Positions 1 to 7,321 are shown, counted from the stretch's first letter. The stretch: DNA of 20,961 bases from a virus (IMGVR_UViG_3300040751_002743:1-20961); one strand, 5' to 3'. Notes: a model not told the origin generated them from the sequence alone. Program-made: numbers and translations.

Positions 1-1073
1 GGTTTGCCAGCACCATGAAGCGATGCCATCATCCGGCTCGCCTGATGATTCGTTCGTGCAACGAGTAGCCATGAGTCGCGAGGGTCGAGGCCGGCGACGA
101 CCTCCTCGATGCTCCCGGCTTCACGAACAACTCCATCGTGGTCAGCAGGTGCGATGCCTCGGTCGAAGTATCCCTCGTGCATCCTCCGTAGACATGCCTC
201 ACCGAGTTCAGCAATCGGCTTCGGGCATCGCCACGACTTCGGCATAGTTCGCTCTTTCGCAACCTCCCACGACATGAAGCACTTGGCGTTCGAGCCCGCG
301 AAACCGTAGATCGCTTGGAACGGGTCGCCGACGACATACGCCCAGCGAACAGTCGGTGCGGTGATGAGCCTGCGGCAGACAGCATCGAGCAAGGCACTCG
401 CGTCCTGTTGCTCGTCGAACAACCACGCACCGACCTCGGGCAACTCACCCTCGGGTGTCTTCTCGTAGAGCCCCTCCTGTGGTGAGATGCCAATGCCGGA
501 GAACCTCAACAAGATGTCAGCGAAGTCGCTTCGTCCCTCAATCCGTTTCGCCGACTCATATTTGTCGGATACCCGAACAACAGAACCAAGTTCGGGGATG
601 CCGTCGTCGATCTGTCGCATCGCTCGAACGACTTCACTGAGCGGGGTCAGGGTGGCCCGTGCGATGCTCCAGCAGTTGAGCGCAGCAGCGACGGCAGGGT
701 CGCCGACGAACTTGTTGTTCCCGGTCTCGTCGACCTCAGTCCTAACTCGCACCCCCAACTGCTCACTGACCCACTCGATGTCGTCTTTGCAATCGGTCAG
801 GAGTTCACCGCTTGCAATTCCGAGGCAGCGGTAGACGGTCGAGTGAACTGTGCGGAACCAGCCCTTGTTCGACAGCAGGTCTTCGCTGACGCCCCAAGCA
901 CCAGAGGCACGCAGGACAGCCTCAGCCCTCGCGGCTCTTGTGAACGATGCGAAGCCCAGCATCAGGGGGTCGCCCCCGAATGCGTCGAGGGCTCCCTCCA
1001 TGATGTTGAGCAGTTCGGTGGTCTTCCCGGTTCCTGCTCCACCGATCAGTCGTGCGATGGCTGTTTTCGTCAT
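1..1073 (-). CDS. UvrD/Rep/PcrA-like superfamily 1 DNA helicase (C-terminus beyond window)
   Basis: An open frame runs from an ATG at 1073 to the window edge (357 codons, no stop), so the C-terminus is missing. Motifs of a UvrD-type SF1 helicase appear in order: Walker A GGAGTGKT (residues 11-18), motif Ia FASFTRAARAEA, motif Ib-like GWFRTVHS, motif II WLFDEQQDAS (about 217-226, DEQQD for the usual DEAQD), motif III VGDPFQAIYGFAGS, motif IV-like SWRCPKPI and a later LLVARTN. Members of this family are ATP-driven 3'-5' ssDNA translocases that unwind DNA in replication and repair. The start is fixed by the closeness of the Walker A motif to the N-terminus, although no good Shine-Dalgarno is visible (ACCTTACATAAT precedes the ATG). 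It is the last gene seen on the left of the replication block, 212 bp after the primase. Motifs V and VI must lie outside the window. Confidence 0.93.
   Translation of the reverse strand, partial: MTKTAIARLIGGAGTGKTTELLNIMEGALDAFGGDPLMLGFASFTRAARAEAVLRASGAWGVSEDLLSNKGWFRTVHSTVYRCLGIASGELLTDCKDDIEWVSEQLGVRVRTEVDETGNNKFVGDPAVAAALNCWSIARATLTPLSEVVRAMRQIDDGIPELGSVVRVSDKYESAKRIEGRSDFADILLRFSGIGISPQEGLYEKTPEGELPEVGAWLFDEQQDASALLDAVCRRLITAPTVRWAYVVGDPFQAIYGFAGSNAKCFMSWEVAKERTMPKSWRCPKPIAELGEACLRRMHEGYFDRGIAPADHDGVVREAGSIEEVVAGLDPRDSWLLVARTNHQASRMMASLHGAGK
565..580 (-). repeat. Intragenic copy of the TTGTTCGGGTATC motif
   Basis: The minus strand reads TTGTTCGGGTATCCGA inside the helicase gene (codons for VVRVSD). 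It is identical over 16 bases to the copy at 10420-10435 that follows the stop of the MoxR-like gene, and shares its core with the copies near 7128 and 7367. Here it is coding, so the match may be chance or an internal functional site. Confidence 0.6.
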
Positions 1074-1285
1074 ATTATGTAAGGTCGTCCAGTAGGAGTG
1101 GGGGGTAGAAAAGGCTGCTACACGATTTTTTTCTCGGCAGAAAAGGTTTTGTCGCAGGTTTTCGCGGCACGTTTTACCACTGAAAAACAAGCACGAAACG
1201 CACGATGCCTTGAAAACCAACCCCTCGCGAACACGATTCGAGACAATTTTTTTTCCCTATATAAAGGGGCGACATTTTTCACGGC
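1074..1285 (-). other. Noncoding AT-richer gap between primase and helicase genes
   Basis: No convincing gene is present. On the minus strand, just after the primase stop, it holds CCCCTTTATATAGGG followed by a run of eight A. Further on there are repeated GGTTTT/AAAACC blocks: plus-strand GGTTTT at about 1145 and 1157, and GAAAACC at about 1212, which could pair with GGTTTTC. A/T content is clearly higher than in the flanking genes. It probably holds the promoter or leader for the helicase gene; its place between primase and helicase also makes it a candidate replication origin (inference). I could not assign a convincing -35/-10 pair. Confidence 0.4.
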
Positions 1286-2971
1286 TCAGGCTCCGTCGCG
1301 GGTCGCCTCATTCGCCATGCCTTCCAGTACAGCGAACTCGGCAGCCTTCCAGACAACGTAAGACTTGCGAGTCCCTCCGAGGTGTCTGAACTCGGCGTGC
1401 TTGAAGTCGCGGCTCTCGCCCCCGAAGCGGGCCAGCAGGCGTCGTTTCAGCGACAGCCGCTCCCCCTCCATGATCCGATGCTGCCGCTCGATGTCTTCCC
1501 AGACTTTCGACCACGAGAACCATAGCGTTCCGTCCTGCCTCCACGAGGCTCGGCCGCTCGGGTCGGGTACGTCGTCCTCAGATGGCTGCGATGCCTGAGC
1601 CAGCCTGTCGTAGAGCCAGCCTGCGAGGATGACATACCGAAGGCTCGATGCCCCCGGCCACTCATGGTCGACGTTGTCGAGTAGTTTCGCCTTCAGTCCG
1701 AGGGCGACTCGTTCCTTGTCGCCACCGTCCTTCTTGTCGACAACCTTGTAGCCGCCATCCCATATCTGCACCCATCGCTTCGGCTCGGCGTCTAGCATCA
1801 CCACACCAGTCGCAGCCAGTACGCTCGCCGCCACTTTTCGTGCCGAGCGATACTGATCGACAGACAGCGACACGTTGCCCGTACCGTCTGCCGTCCATTT
1901 TTTCCACGCAGGAGCATGAAGCCTGTACTCAAGCGGGTCAGAGTGAACAACAGTAAGCCGCCAGTCTCCGGGCTTCCACTCCGGCGTCGAGTCTGAGCCG
2001 GGAACAAGCGGCCCGAACGACAGCCCTTCGACAGTCAGGGTGCGAACGTAGTCTGATGGTTCGGCCTTCTTGACGATCGACCTCCCTTGCTCGCTTGCAT
2101 TGACGGCTTCGTCGGGTGCGATCTCAGCGGCTCGAGTCTTCCGTATGTATGCAACCGCCGACCGGTAGCAGTTGATGACCTCAGAGTCAGGCAGCGGCGG
2201 CTTGCAGTTCACGAGGTTGATCGCTCGCACTTTGGCGAGTAGGTCTTGTTGCTCGAACGGGTCGTCGAGGTTTGGCCCGCAACGAGCAGCCTCTCGAACA
2301 GCGAACCGATGCAGGGTTTCGTTCCGCGAACCGTTAGGGATCTCCTCGTGCATAGCGAGCCTCGCAGGCTTTCGACTGTCGTCCGGCCCCGAGGAGTTCC
2401 ATAGCAACTCGACCAACTTCTCAGGCAACTCGGCCAACTCAACTTCGTCTGGCGACAGTCCCGGAATCCACTGGTACATCGCTCCCGTGTGGTGCGTGCT
2501 GGGCGGTATTACAGAGTGAATCGCCTTACCACCGTTACCGATCCGCATCTCAATACCCATCGGCTTCTTCACTGATGTCGCCGGCAGTTTCTCAGACCAC
2601 TTGAACAATCGGTGCGGCCCACGCCCAGCCTGATAGGTCGGCGTCCATATCTCGCCGAGTTCGAGCGCATCCCAAGCGGCCTTCGCTTCAGGGCCGTCGA
2701 GTTCGATGTCGATGACCCCCGATCGCGGCCCGAGGAGCAGCCCAACGTTGACGGGCATCTTTCCCTCGAACCAACTCATGACCGTCTCTTCGTCGCCCGT
2801 AGCCCTCGCATCCCACTGTTCACCGACTGGGTGTTTCCCCGGCGTTCCGCAGTCGGCGTTCTTTGCGCAGGTGCAGACAGACGGCTCGTGTACTCCGTAG
2901 CATCGAACCAGTTTCCACCCCAGTTGCGTGTAGGACGCAGCAAGCATCCCGATCGAAGCGTTTGTGTTCAT
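1286..2971 (-). CDS. Prim-Pol (AEP superfamily) DNA primase/polymerase
   Basis: This 561-residue protein has an N-terminal bifunctional primase/polymerase fold, which makes primers or extends DNA with metal-dependent chemistry. Visible marks: Cys-rich segment CTCAKNADCGTPGKHP (about 33-48) typical of phage and plasmid Prim-Pols, first metal motif GVIDIELDG (D88, D92), GRGPHRLFKW (117-126), and the second motif IPPSTHHTG (155-163). A helical PriCT-like region follows (about 210-280). Residues 300-561 are not recognised and contain no Walker A, so unlike many Prim-Pols it is not fused to a helicase; separate helicases lie on both sides. GAGGA lies 9 nt before the ATG at 2971 in a leader that also contains CAACCAAG. 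Confidence 0.88.
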   Translation of the reverse strand: MNTNASIGMLAASYTQLGWKLVRCYGVHEPSVCTCAKNADCGTPGKHPVGEQWDARATGDEETVMSWFEGKMPVNVGLLLGPRSGVIDIELDGPEAKAAWDALELGEIWTPTYQAGRGPHRLFKWSEKLPATSVKKPMGIEMRIGNGGKAIHSVIPPSTHHTGAMYQWIPGLSPDEVELAELPEKLVELLWNSSGPDDSRKPARLAMHEEIPNGSRNETLHRFAVREAARCGPNLDDPFEQQDLLAKVRAINLVNCKPPLPDSEVINCYRSAVAYIRKTRAAEIAPDEAVNASEQGRSIVKKAEPSDYVRTLTVEGLSFGPLVPGSDSTPEWKPGDWRLTVVHSDPLEYRLHAPAWKKWTADGTGNVSLSVDQYRSARKVAASVLAATGVVMLDAEPKRWVQIWDGGYKVVDKKDGGDKERVALGLKAKLLDNVDHEWPGASSLRYVILAGWLYDRLAQASQPSEDDVPDPSGRASWRQDGTLWFSWSKVWEDIERQHRIMEGERLSLKRRLLARFGGESRDFKHAEFRHLGGTRKSYVVWKAAEFAVLEGMANEATRDGA

Positions 2972-3020
2972 TCTTGGTTGTCCTCGTGTCTGTGGTTGGG
3001 TTTGTTTTAGTCATCGTGAG

Positions 3021-3043
3021 AAGCAGCCGGGGCCGCCCCGCTT
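3021..3043 (-). terminator. GC-rich hairpin between genes (possible terminator or attenuator)
   Basis: Plus strand CGGGG (3028-3032), loop CCG, CCCCG (3036-3040), with a further AAGC/GCTT pairing outside it across a bulge. It lies in the 106-bp gap between the gene ending at 3078 and the primase start at 2971. There is no U-run after it on the minus strand, so it may only slow or partly stop transcription. Confidence 0.35.
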
Positions 3044-3077
3044 GGGCAACAGGACGACCCCGAACTAGCCTCACTCA

Positions 3078-3842
3078 TCAGTCGTCACTGTTGCTGCCGA
3101 GTTGCTGCGACATTCTCGACAGTGGTTGCGTGTAGAGTTTCTGCACGATCAGCCCTTCCTCCTGCGACAGAGTCCCGATCGCTCTCGGCACGACCTGCGA
3201 GTACGGCTGGCCGCCTTCGCTCGTCGCCTTCTGTAGCGTCAGGCTTACGACAGTCCGATAGTGCGGAACCGTCATACCTGTCTTCAGGAATCGCCGGACG
3301 TTCTTCAACGACCCGACACCACACCGAACCAGCAGAGGCCACGCATCGTCCTCTCGGAGGATGGCAAGCAGCCGGCTTTCCTTGCACCGACGCATCTGCG
3401 TTCCGTTGCCAGCACTTCCCGGCTTGTTGTAGGGAAGACGCTGCCAGTCGTACTCGCGGTCGCCGATGCGACATGACTCCAACGCCTCGGCATCGAGGTC
3501 GCCGATGTCATCGTTCACTCGGTACGCAGTCTGGAGGTCGTGCGTAACAAGCACCGGGGGAACCCCCGACTGCGGTTGCTCACTTCCCCACAACGTACCC
3601 TGCGGGCCGAACCACACGAGCACGCCATCAATCGCTTTCGCCGACTGATCGTTGTTCCCCGAGTCCGTCCACGACCACACGAGCCCGCCGCCGGCAGGCA
3701 CAGACACACGAGGCAGATCGCTCGCCTCAATCACTTCTCCGGCAGCAAGGTTCGCAGCGAGAGCCTCACGAATGTCACTGTCGGGTCGCAGAACCGCGAA
3801 CTTGCTGTCCTCGGTCCCGATCATCAGTTCACCGGATGTCAT
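3078..3842 (-). CDS. Conserved phage protein, possibly ssDNA-binding type
   Basis: A 254-residue protein with no catalytic motif. Features seen: a Trp/Gly-rich N-terminal half (GGGLVWSWTDSG, DGVLVWFGPQGTLWG), then GSAGNGTQMRRCKESRLLAIL, LLVRCGVGSLKNVRRFL, MTVPHYRTVVSLTLQKA and YSQVVPRAIGTLS. From memory, this C-terminal pattern recurs in phage proteins encoded beside Prim-Pol primases and SNF2 helicases, sometimes annotated as ssDNA-binding proteins; I could not check this. Its position between those two genes fits a replication accessory role (inference). The start at ATG 3842 has AAGGA 8 nt upstream, and the preceding gap holds the TTGTTCG-type motif. The C-terminus is polar (SNSDD). Confidence 0.7.
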   Translation of the reverse strand: MTSGELMIGTEDSKFAVLRPDSDIREALAANLAAGEVIEASDLPRVSVPAGGGLVWSWTDSGNNDQSAKAIDGVLVWFGPQGTLWGSEQPQSGVPPVLVTHDLQTAYRVNDDIGDLDAEALESCRIGDREYDWQRLPYNKPGSAGNGTQMRRCKESRLLAILREDDAWPLLVRCGVGSLKNVRRFLKTGMTVPHYRTVVSLTLQKATSEGGQPYSQVVPRAIGTLSQEEGLIVQKLYTQPLSRMSQQLGSNSDD

Positions 3843-3861
3843 AGTTGACTTCCTTCTTCTT

Positions 3862-3878
3862 TGGGTACACGAACAACT
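3862..3878 (-). repeat. Post-stop motif TTGTTCGTGTACCC
   Basis: On the minus strand TTGTTCGTGTACCCAAAG begins 4 nt after the stop codon of the coiled-coil gene and leads into the ribosome binding site of the next gene. It is a variant of the TTGTTCGGGTATC motif seen at several other junctions. Confidence 0.6.
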
Positions 3879-3880
3879 AA

Positions 3881-4300
3881 CTACGAAGCACGGCTACACA
3901 ACCGACTTCGACAATAGCCTTTCAGCAATCCTTTGAACGCAGTGCCTTCGCAAGCGTTCTCCAGTGAAAGACCTTGCTCCTTTGCACGCTCAACGAGCCA
4001 CGCCTTTAGCGTCGTGGTGTTGACCGTCATCAACTCCTCGAGAATGCCCTCGGCCTCAGCCGCATCGAACACCTCGTCGCGAACTTCCTTGGGGACGGTC
4101 AGGCTCATCGCCTCATCAGACCACCACGTTCGTCCTGCAACGTTCACACGATCGAGACCAGACGCAGCCAGCATCTCGATCGCCAGCCCCTCAACCGTCT
4201 CGAGTTCTTTCTTCGCTTCTCGAAGCACCTGCTCGGCTTCAGCCTTTACTGCCTTTGCCTTCGCAACCTTCTCGAGCATCTTTGCAAGTTCCTCACTCAT
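3881..4300 (-). CDS. Small phage protein with N-terminal coiled coil
   Basis: A 139-residue protein whose first 40 residues (EKVAKAKAVKAEAEQVLREA and on) form a charged Lys/Glu/Ala helix, probably a coiled coil. A middle segment, AGRTWWSDEAMSLTVPKEVR, may be a small beta unit, followed by a helical C-terminus ending in a basic, Cys-containing tail (GYCRSRLCSRAS). GAGGAGG lies 9 nt upstream of the ATG at 4300, and the gene starts 1 nt after the SNF2 stop, so the two are translationally linked. I do not recognise a named family; short proteins like this are common next to phage SNF2 helicase genes (from memory). Confidence 0.75.
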   Translation of the reverse strand: MSEELAKMLEKVAKAKAVKAEAEQVLREAKKELETVEGLAIEMLAASGLDRVNVAGRTWWSDEAMSLTVPKEVRDEVFDAAEAEGILEELMTVNTTTLKAWLVERAKEQGLSLENACEGTAFKGLLKGYCRSRLCSRAS

Positions 4301-4301
4301 C

Positions 4302-5663
4302 TCAGGCAGCCTCCTCGGCTCGTTGGGTCAACTGGTCAAGCACCCCGTCGATGACGTCTCGGCGGTTCTTCAATGCTCGATATACCGAACCGTCGATCGT
4401 TGCGTTCGCGACGAGGTGGTAGTACCTCACGCACCTCGTCTGCCCCGGACGATGAAGCCTCGCGAGGCTCTGGTCGTAGTCACCGAGGGAGAAGCCCAGC
4501 GAGTAATAGACGCAGTAGGCTGCTCTCGTCAGGTCGATACCAGCCCCGCCACTCTGAATCTGAACACCGAGGATCGTCGTGTCGCCACGCTGCCACTCTT
4601 CCAGCGTCTTCGTCTCTCCGCTCACTTCTGAGTACGGTCGCCCAAGCCTTCTCGCCATCGCCTCGACCTCTCTCAGGTCGTGACGAAACCGACAGAACAC
4701 AACGACCGGCTCGGTGGCTGGCAGGTCTTCGAGCATCGACTCAAGTGCTAACGCCTTCTCGGGCGTCCCACTGATCAGCGTCATATCGAAGCCACCGTCG
4801 ATGTGGCAGTAACCGGACGTCACCTGTTGAAGCCTCAGCAACTTCGTCAGTGCATTCGATGCAGTCATCACGCCGGTGTCGATGTCTGCGACCATCTCGT
4901 TCTCGAACGCATCGTAGACGGCTCGCGTCTTCGGTCTGAGGTCGACCTCGATTCGTTCGTGTAACGTAGACGGCAGATCAAGCACCTCATCGGCAGTCAC
5001 CCGCCACGAGTTCTCGTCGAGCAGTTTTGACAACTCCTGCTGGTTCCGCCACTCGACGACCTTGCTGGGGAATACAGGGTCGGTGATTGCGTACCGAGCC
5101 CTCATCCTCGTGAACGAAGTCCCGAACACCGTGGGGTCGAGGAACCGAAACTGCCCGTACAGGTCGAGCGGCGAGTGAGGCATCGGCGTGCCAGTCAGGC
5201 AGAGACGCTTCGCCTTCGGGTGTTTCTTCGCAAGGCCAGCCAGCCATCGCGATGCCTTTCCTCCCGGCGACTTGATGCGGTGCGACTCATCGAGAACAAT
5301 CGCCCCCCATCGCGTTGCCATGATGTCCTTCGCCAACTGTCCTCGCCACACTGAGTCGTAATTCACGACCACCAGCGTCGGCTTGTTGGTCAGCATGGCG
5401 TTCGCCAGTTCCTTCGCCCGCTTCGCGTTGCCCCCCTTGGTGAGATTCACCACACGCAGTCGCTCGCGATGGAGGCCGAGGGCCATCAATGCCGTAAGCG
5501 ACTTACCTGTCCCCATGTCCATACCGAGCAGGGTGGCGTCTCGTCCTGCGGCATAATCGCTCGCACTGATCTGGTGTTCCCACGCCTCAGCATCCGGGGC
5601 CATCCGTGCGACCTTCTCCCAAGCAGGCCCGACCGCCTGCGGAACAACAATGAGTACGTTCAT
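4302..5663 (-). CDS. SNF2-family DNA helicase/translocase, phage type, unusual motif order
   Basis: A 453-residue two-lobed SF2 ATPase. Seen: Walker A MDMGTGKS (48-55), DESH box VLDESHRIKS (123-132), motif III LTGTPMPHSPLDLYGQF (156-172), C-lobe VVVFCRFRHDL, GGAGIDL and SLARLHRPGQ with the motif VI arginine. SNF2 proteins translocate on dsDNA; phage forms are often encoded beside primases. Oddity: the segment NVLIVVPQAVGPAWEKVA (2-19), which reads like motif Ia, precedes the Q-motif-like HQ (30-31) and Walker A. In the family it normally follows Walker A. The ATG at 5663 overlaps the previous stop (ATGA), has GGAGGAGG 8 nt upstream, and an in-frame TAG about 30 nt upstream rules out a longer N-terminus. 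Confidence 0.93.
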   Translation of the reverse strand: MNVLIVVPQAVGPAWEKVARMAPDAEAWEHQISASDYAAGRDATLLGMDMGTGKSLTALMALGLHRERLRVVNLTKGGNAKRAKELANAMLTNKPTLVVVNYDSVWRGQLAKDIMATRWGAIVLDESHRIKSPGGKASRWLAGLAKKHPKAKRLCLTGTPMPHSPLDLYGQFRFLDPTVFGTSFTRMRARYAITDPVFPSKVVEWRNQQELSKLLDENSWRVTADEVLDLPSTLHERIEVDLRPKTRAVYDAFENEMVADIDTGVMTASNALTKLLRLQQVTSGYCHIDGGFDMTLISGTPEKALALESMLEDLPATEPVVVFCRFRHDLREVEAMARRLGRPYSEVSGETKTLEEWQRGDTTILGVQIQSGGAGIDLTRAAYCVYYSLGFSLGDYDQSLARLHRPGQTRCVRYYHLVANATIDGSVYRALKNRRDVIDGVLDQLTQRAEEAA

Positions 5664-5977
5664 GAGTGAGCCTCCTCCATGATGGTTTCGCTAAGTTCCT
5701 TCCAATCCACCTCCTCGAGCGACGACTTCAGCAAGTCCATGAAGACGCCAGTAAGCATGACGCTTTCGGCTCTCTCGAATCCGTCCCAGTGAGCCGCCTT
5801 GAGTGCCTCCTCAAGCCGCCGCTCTGCTTCCTGCTGAGCCGTCAAGAACTTGCTCGGCTCAGTTGTCTGATCGAGATGTCTTGCGACCTCGATCCAGTAG
5901 TCGTGCTGCCCTTGGTCGTTGTCGATCCAGACCTTCACGATCCAAGTCTCGTAGTTTCGGTAGCCGTTGTGTGACAT
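5660..5977 (-). CDS. DUF7249-like phage protein
   Basis: A 105-residue acidic protein. The N-terminus YRNYETWIVKVWIDND (6-21) followed by a YW pair matches, from memory, the small phage family DUF7249 (pattern NYETW-x-V-x-LW-x-DND); its function is unknown to me. The rest is helical and Glu-rich. It starts 1 nt inside the upstream stop codon (TGATG) and its stop overlaps the SNF2 start (ATGA), so it belongs to a tightly coupled operon with the zinc-ribbon protein, the SNF2 helicase and the coiled-coil protein. Confidence 0.75.
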   Translation of the reverse strand: MSHNGYRNYETWIVKVWIDNDQGQHDYWIEVARHLDQTTEPSKFLTAQQEAERRLEEALKAAHWDGFERAESVMLTGVFMDLLKSSLEEVDWKELSETIMEEAHS

Positions 5978-6246
5978 CAGGCAGCCCCCCTCGACACGGG
6001 TCGTGCGTACTCAGAGACACCACGACCGAAGCCGAAGTGACTAGCACAGAGGATGCGGCGGTCGCCATAGCCGCTCGAAAACCCTCCGTAGGTGCATCTC
6101 GCGTAGAGTTGAATCGCACGCTCATGACAGTCAGGGCATCGGTGGCAGCGAGTGTTCCCCGACGCATAGAACTCGAACTCGAAGCCTTCGTAATAGCCGG
6201 AGCCGACAGCCCCGCAATCGTGGCACGTTCTCAATCTTTGGCACAT
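5977..6246 (-). CDS. Small zinc-ribbon-like protein
   Basis: An 89-residue protein with CHDCG near residue 8 and CHRCPDCHERA near residue 36, then a single Cys in YARC: two CxxC knuckles that would bind one zinc ion. Between them is an aromatic stretch (GYYEGFEFEFYASG). The Gly/Tyr-rich second half (TYGGFSSGYG) has no known motif. I chose ATG 6246 rather than 6288 because GAGGA lies 8 nt upstream and the longer form would translate the CCAA repeat tract. Function unknown; a nucleic-acid-binding or structural role is only a guess. Confidence 0.7.
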   Translation of the reverse strand: MCQRLRTCHDCGAVGSGYYEGFEFEFYASGNTRCHRCPDCHERAIQLYARCTYGGFSSGYGDRRILCASHFGFGRGVSEYARPVSRGAA

Positions 6247-6260
6247 GGTTTCGTTCCTCG

Positions 6261-6288
6261 TTGGTTGGTTGGTTGGGTACTCGAACAA
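6261..6288 (-). repeat. Junction module: TTGTTCGAGTACCC plus (CCAA)4
   Basis: Directly after the TAA stop of the Pyr_excise-like gene the minus strand reads TTGTTCGAGTACCC and runs into four CCAA units (6261-6277), followed by GAGGA and the ATG of the zinc-ribbon gene at 6246. Confidence 0.75.
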
Positions 6289-6726
6289 TTAGACCGGCCA
6301 CACATACGGCAGGTCGTCAGGGACACGCCAGCCGAACTGGCCGTAGAACTCAGCATCCTTGCGGAGCAGGTTGCTCTGGTGGCTGCGGTGAAAAGCCTCG
6401 TCGCCCATCCACGCAGGCATCGGTGCGGCCCACGCATCTGCCGCTATGGATGCGAACTGAGGGGCGAGGCTGTCCTTATACCCTCGGCTAATCCACTCCC
6501 GACAAACGGCGTGAGCGTACTCAGCCAGTTGCCGCTCGTGGCCCCGCCACATTTTTGCCGCTGGGTGGTTTCGCCAGTGGCTCTCGGGATTCGGCTTGTG
6601 GTCACCGACCGCAACACCGAGGGCGAGCAGGAGTTGTTTTGCTTCGACTCTCTGCTTGCCGAGCCTCAGCCTGTCAAGGCATCGTGCTGAGTCAGCGAAC
6701 GTGGGGTAGGGCATGAACGTCTGCAT
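6289..6726 (-). CDS. MSMEG_6728/Pyr_excise-like protein
   Basis: A 145-residue protein that strongly resembles the family annotated as MSMEG_6728 or pyrimidine-dimer DNA glycosylase/endonuclease V-like. Seen: MQTFMPYPTFADSARCLD at the N-terminus, RLGKQRVEAKQLL (21-33), ESHWRNHPAAKMWRGHE near 48-64, and the C-terminal SHQSNLLRKDAEFYGQFGW ending DDLPYVWP. This pattern is known from actinobacterial and phage proteins; the enzymatic assignment rests on distant similarity to T4 endonuclease V and has not, as far as I know, been shown for this branch. DNA repair of UV damage is the usual guess. Unusually, the start codon directly follows AAACCAACC; the nearest SD is AGGA 10 nt upstream. Confidence 0.8.
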   Translation of the reverse strand: MQTFMPYPTFADSARCLDRLRLGKQRVEAKQLLLALGVAVGDHKPNPESHWRNHPAAKMWRGHERQLAEYAHAVCREWISRGYKDSLAPQFASIAADAWAAPMPAWMGDEAFHRSHQSNLLRKDAEFYGQFGWRVPDDLPYVWPV

Positions 6727-6735
6727 TGGTTGGTT
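6726..6735 (-). repeat. Start-associated (CCAA)2 tract
   Basis: AAACCAACCA on the minus strand abuts and overlaps by one base the ATG at 6726. It is the only copy that touches the start codon itself. Confidence 0.6.
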
Positions 6736-6753
6736 TCCTGTCTGGGTAAGGGG

Positions 6754-6939
6754 TCAAGAGATTGTGGCGAGTGCTTCCTCAAGCACAGCCGGTTCGATAC
6801 CAACGACGGACGCAGCCCGCCGAACGATTGTGTAGCAGCCTGCGTAGAGGCAAGCCTGTTCGAGCCTGTCTCTGTCACCTGCTTCGATTGCCTCGGCCAG
6901 TTCTTCGCCGAGGTCGCGTAGTGTCCTGATATGTCGCAC
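6754..6939 (-). CDS. Small helical protein, unknown
   Basis: A 61-residue protein of mostly charged helix (RTLRDLGEELAEAIEAGDRD, then LEQACLYAGCYTIVRRAAS). The start is ambiguous: GGAGG touches the ATG at 6945, too close for use, whereas a GTG at 6939 in the same frame lies 6 nt after it, so I prefer GTG 6939. The reading frame is open further upstream to 7074, but that stretch crosses a GC-rich hairpin and another small gene. No family recognised. Confidence 0.55.
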   Translation of the reverse strand: MRHIRTLRDLGEELAEAIEAGDRDRLEQACLYAGCYTIVRRAASVVGIEPAVLEEALATIS

Positions 6940-6971
6940 GATCATCCTCCATCGGTTAGTGAATTGGAGAA

Positions 6972-7003
6972 CCGGGGTGGCGGCCATCCGTGACCGCCCC
7001 CGG
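6972..7003 (-). terminator. GC-rich hairpin before a small gene
   Basis: Plus strand CCGGGGTGGCGG (6972-6983) pairs with CCGCCCCCGG (6994-7003) with a 2-nt bulge and a 10-nt loop. It lies between the stop of the 24-codon ORF and the ribosome binding site of the next gene. No U-run follows on the minus strand, so termination is uncertain; it could protect mRNA ends or attenuate. Confidence 0.4.
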
Positions 7004-7015
7004 CCCAACCAGAGA

Positions 7016-7090
7016 TCAGCCTGCCTGTCCTGCGGCGAGAAGCCGAAACAAAACGGACAGCAACTCGAAAACAATTTCCCAAGTCATCAT
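7016..7090 (-). CDS. Possible 24-residue peptide
   Basis: ATG ATG at 7090/7087 opens a frame encoding MMTWEIVFELLSVLFRLLAA and four more residues, ending in TGA at 7016. It is hydrophobic enough to be one short membrane segment. Support: GGGAGG lies 7 nt upstream of the ATG, and the full junction module (TTTGTTCGGGTATC, then CAACCAA) sits between the previous stop and this start, as it does before recognised genes. It is too short for coding statistics, so it may instead be a leader. Confidence 0.4.
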   Translation of the reverse strand: MMTWEIVFELLSVLFRLLAAGQAG

Positions 7091-7110
7091 GGTTACGCCT
7101 CCCTGCGTAG

Positions 7111-7135
7111 TTGGTTGTGTAGATACCCGAACAAA
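7111..7135 (-). repeat. Junction module: TTTGTTCGGGTATC plus CAACCAA
   Basis: The motif abuts the TGA stop of the 61-residue gene (7136) and is followed by CAACCAA (7111-7117) and then the GGGAGG of the 24-codon ORF. Confidence 0.7.
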
Positions 7136-7321
7136 TCAGCCAGCGAGATTCTCTTGAAGCCGAATCACCTCGCAGAGTTCTTGAATCAGGTTCAGGGTGG
7201 CAGCAACCGCACGAGGGTTGTCGCCAACCTTTGTTTCGAGGTTTGTTGTGCGATCGTCGCGACTCAGCATCTTGATCGCATCGTTGATCTTTCGGAAGTC
7301 TAGTTTCGTTTGGGCTTTCAT
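7136..7321 (-). CDS. Small protein, unknown
   Basis: A 61-residue, mainly helical protein (KINDAIKMLSRDDRTTNLET, then a C-terminal helix VAATLNLIQELCEVIRLQ). No motif is recognised. The ATG at 7321 follows a junction module with the longest CCAA tract; AAGGA lies about 9 nt upstream. Its stop is immediately followed by another copy of the post-stop motif. Probably an early phage protein of unknown role. Confidence 0.6.
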   Translation of the reverse strand: MKAQTKLDFRKINDAIKMLSRDDRTTNLETKVGDNPRAVAATLNLIQELCEVIRLQENLAG

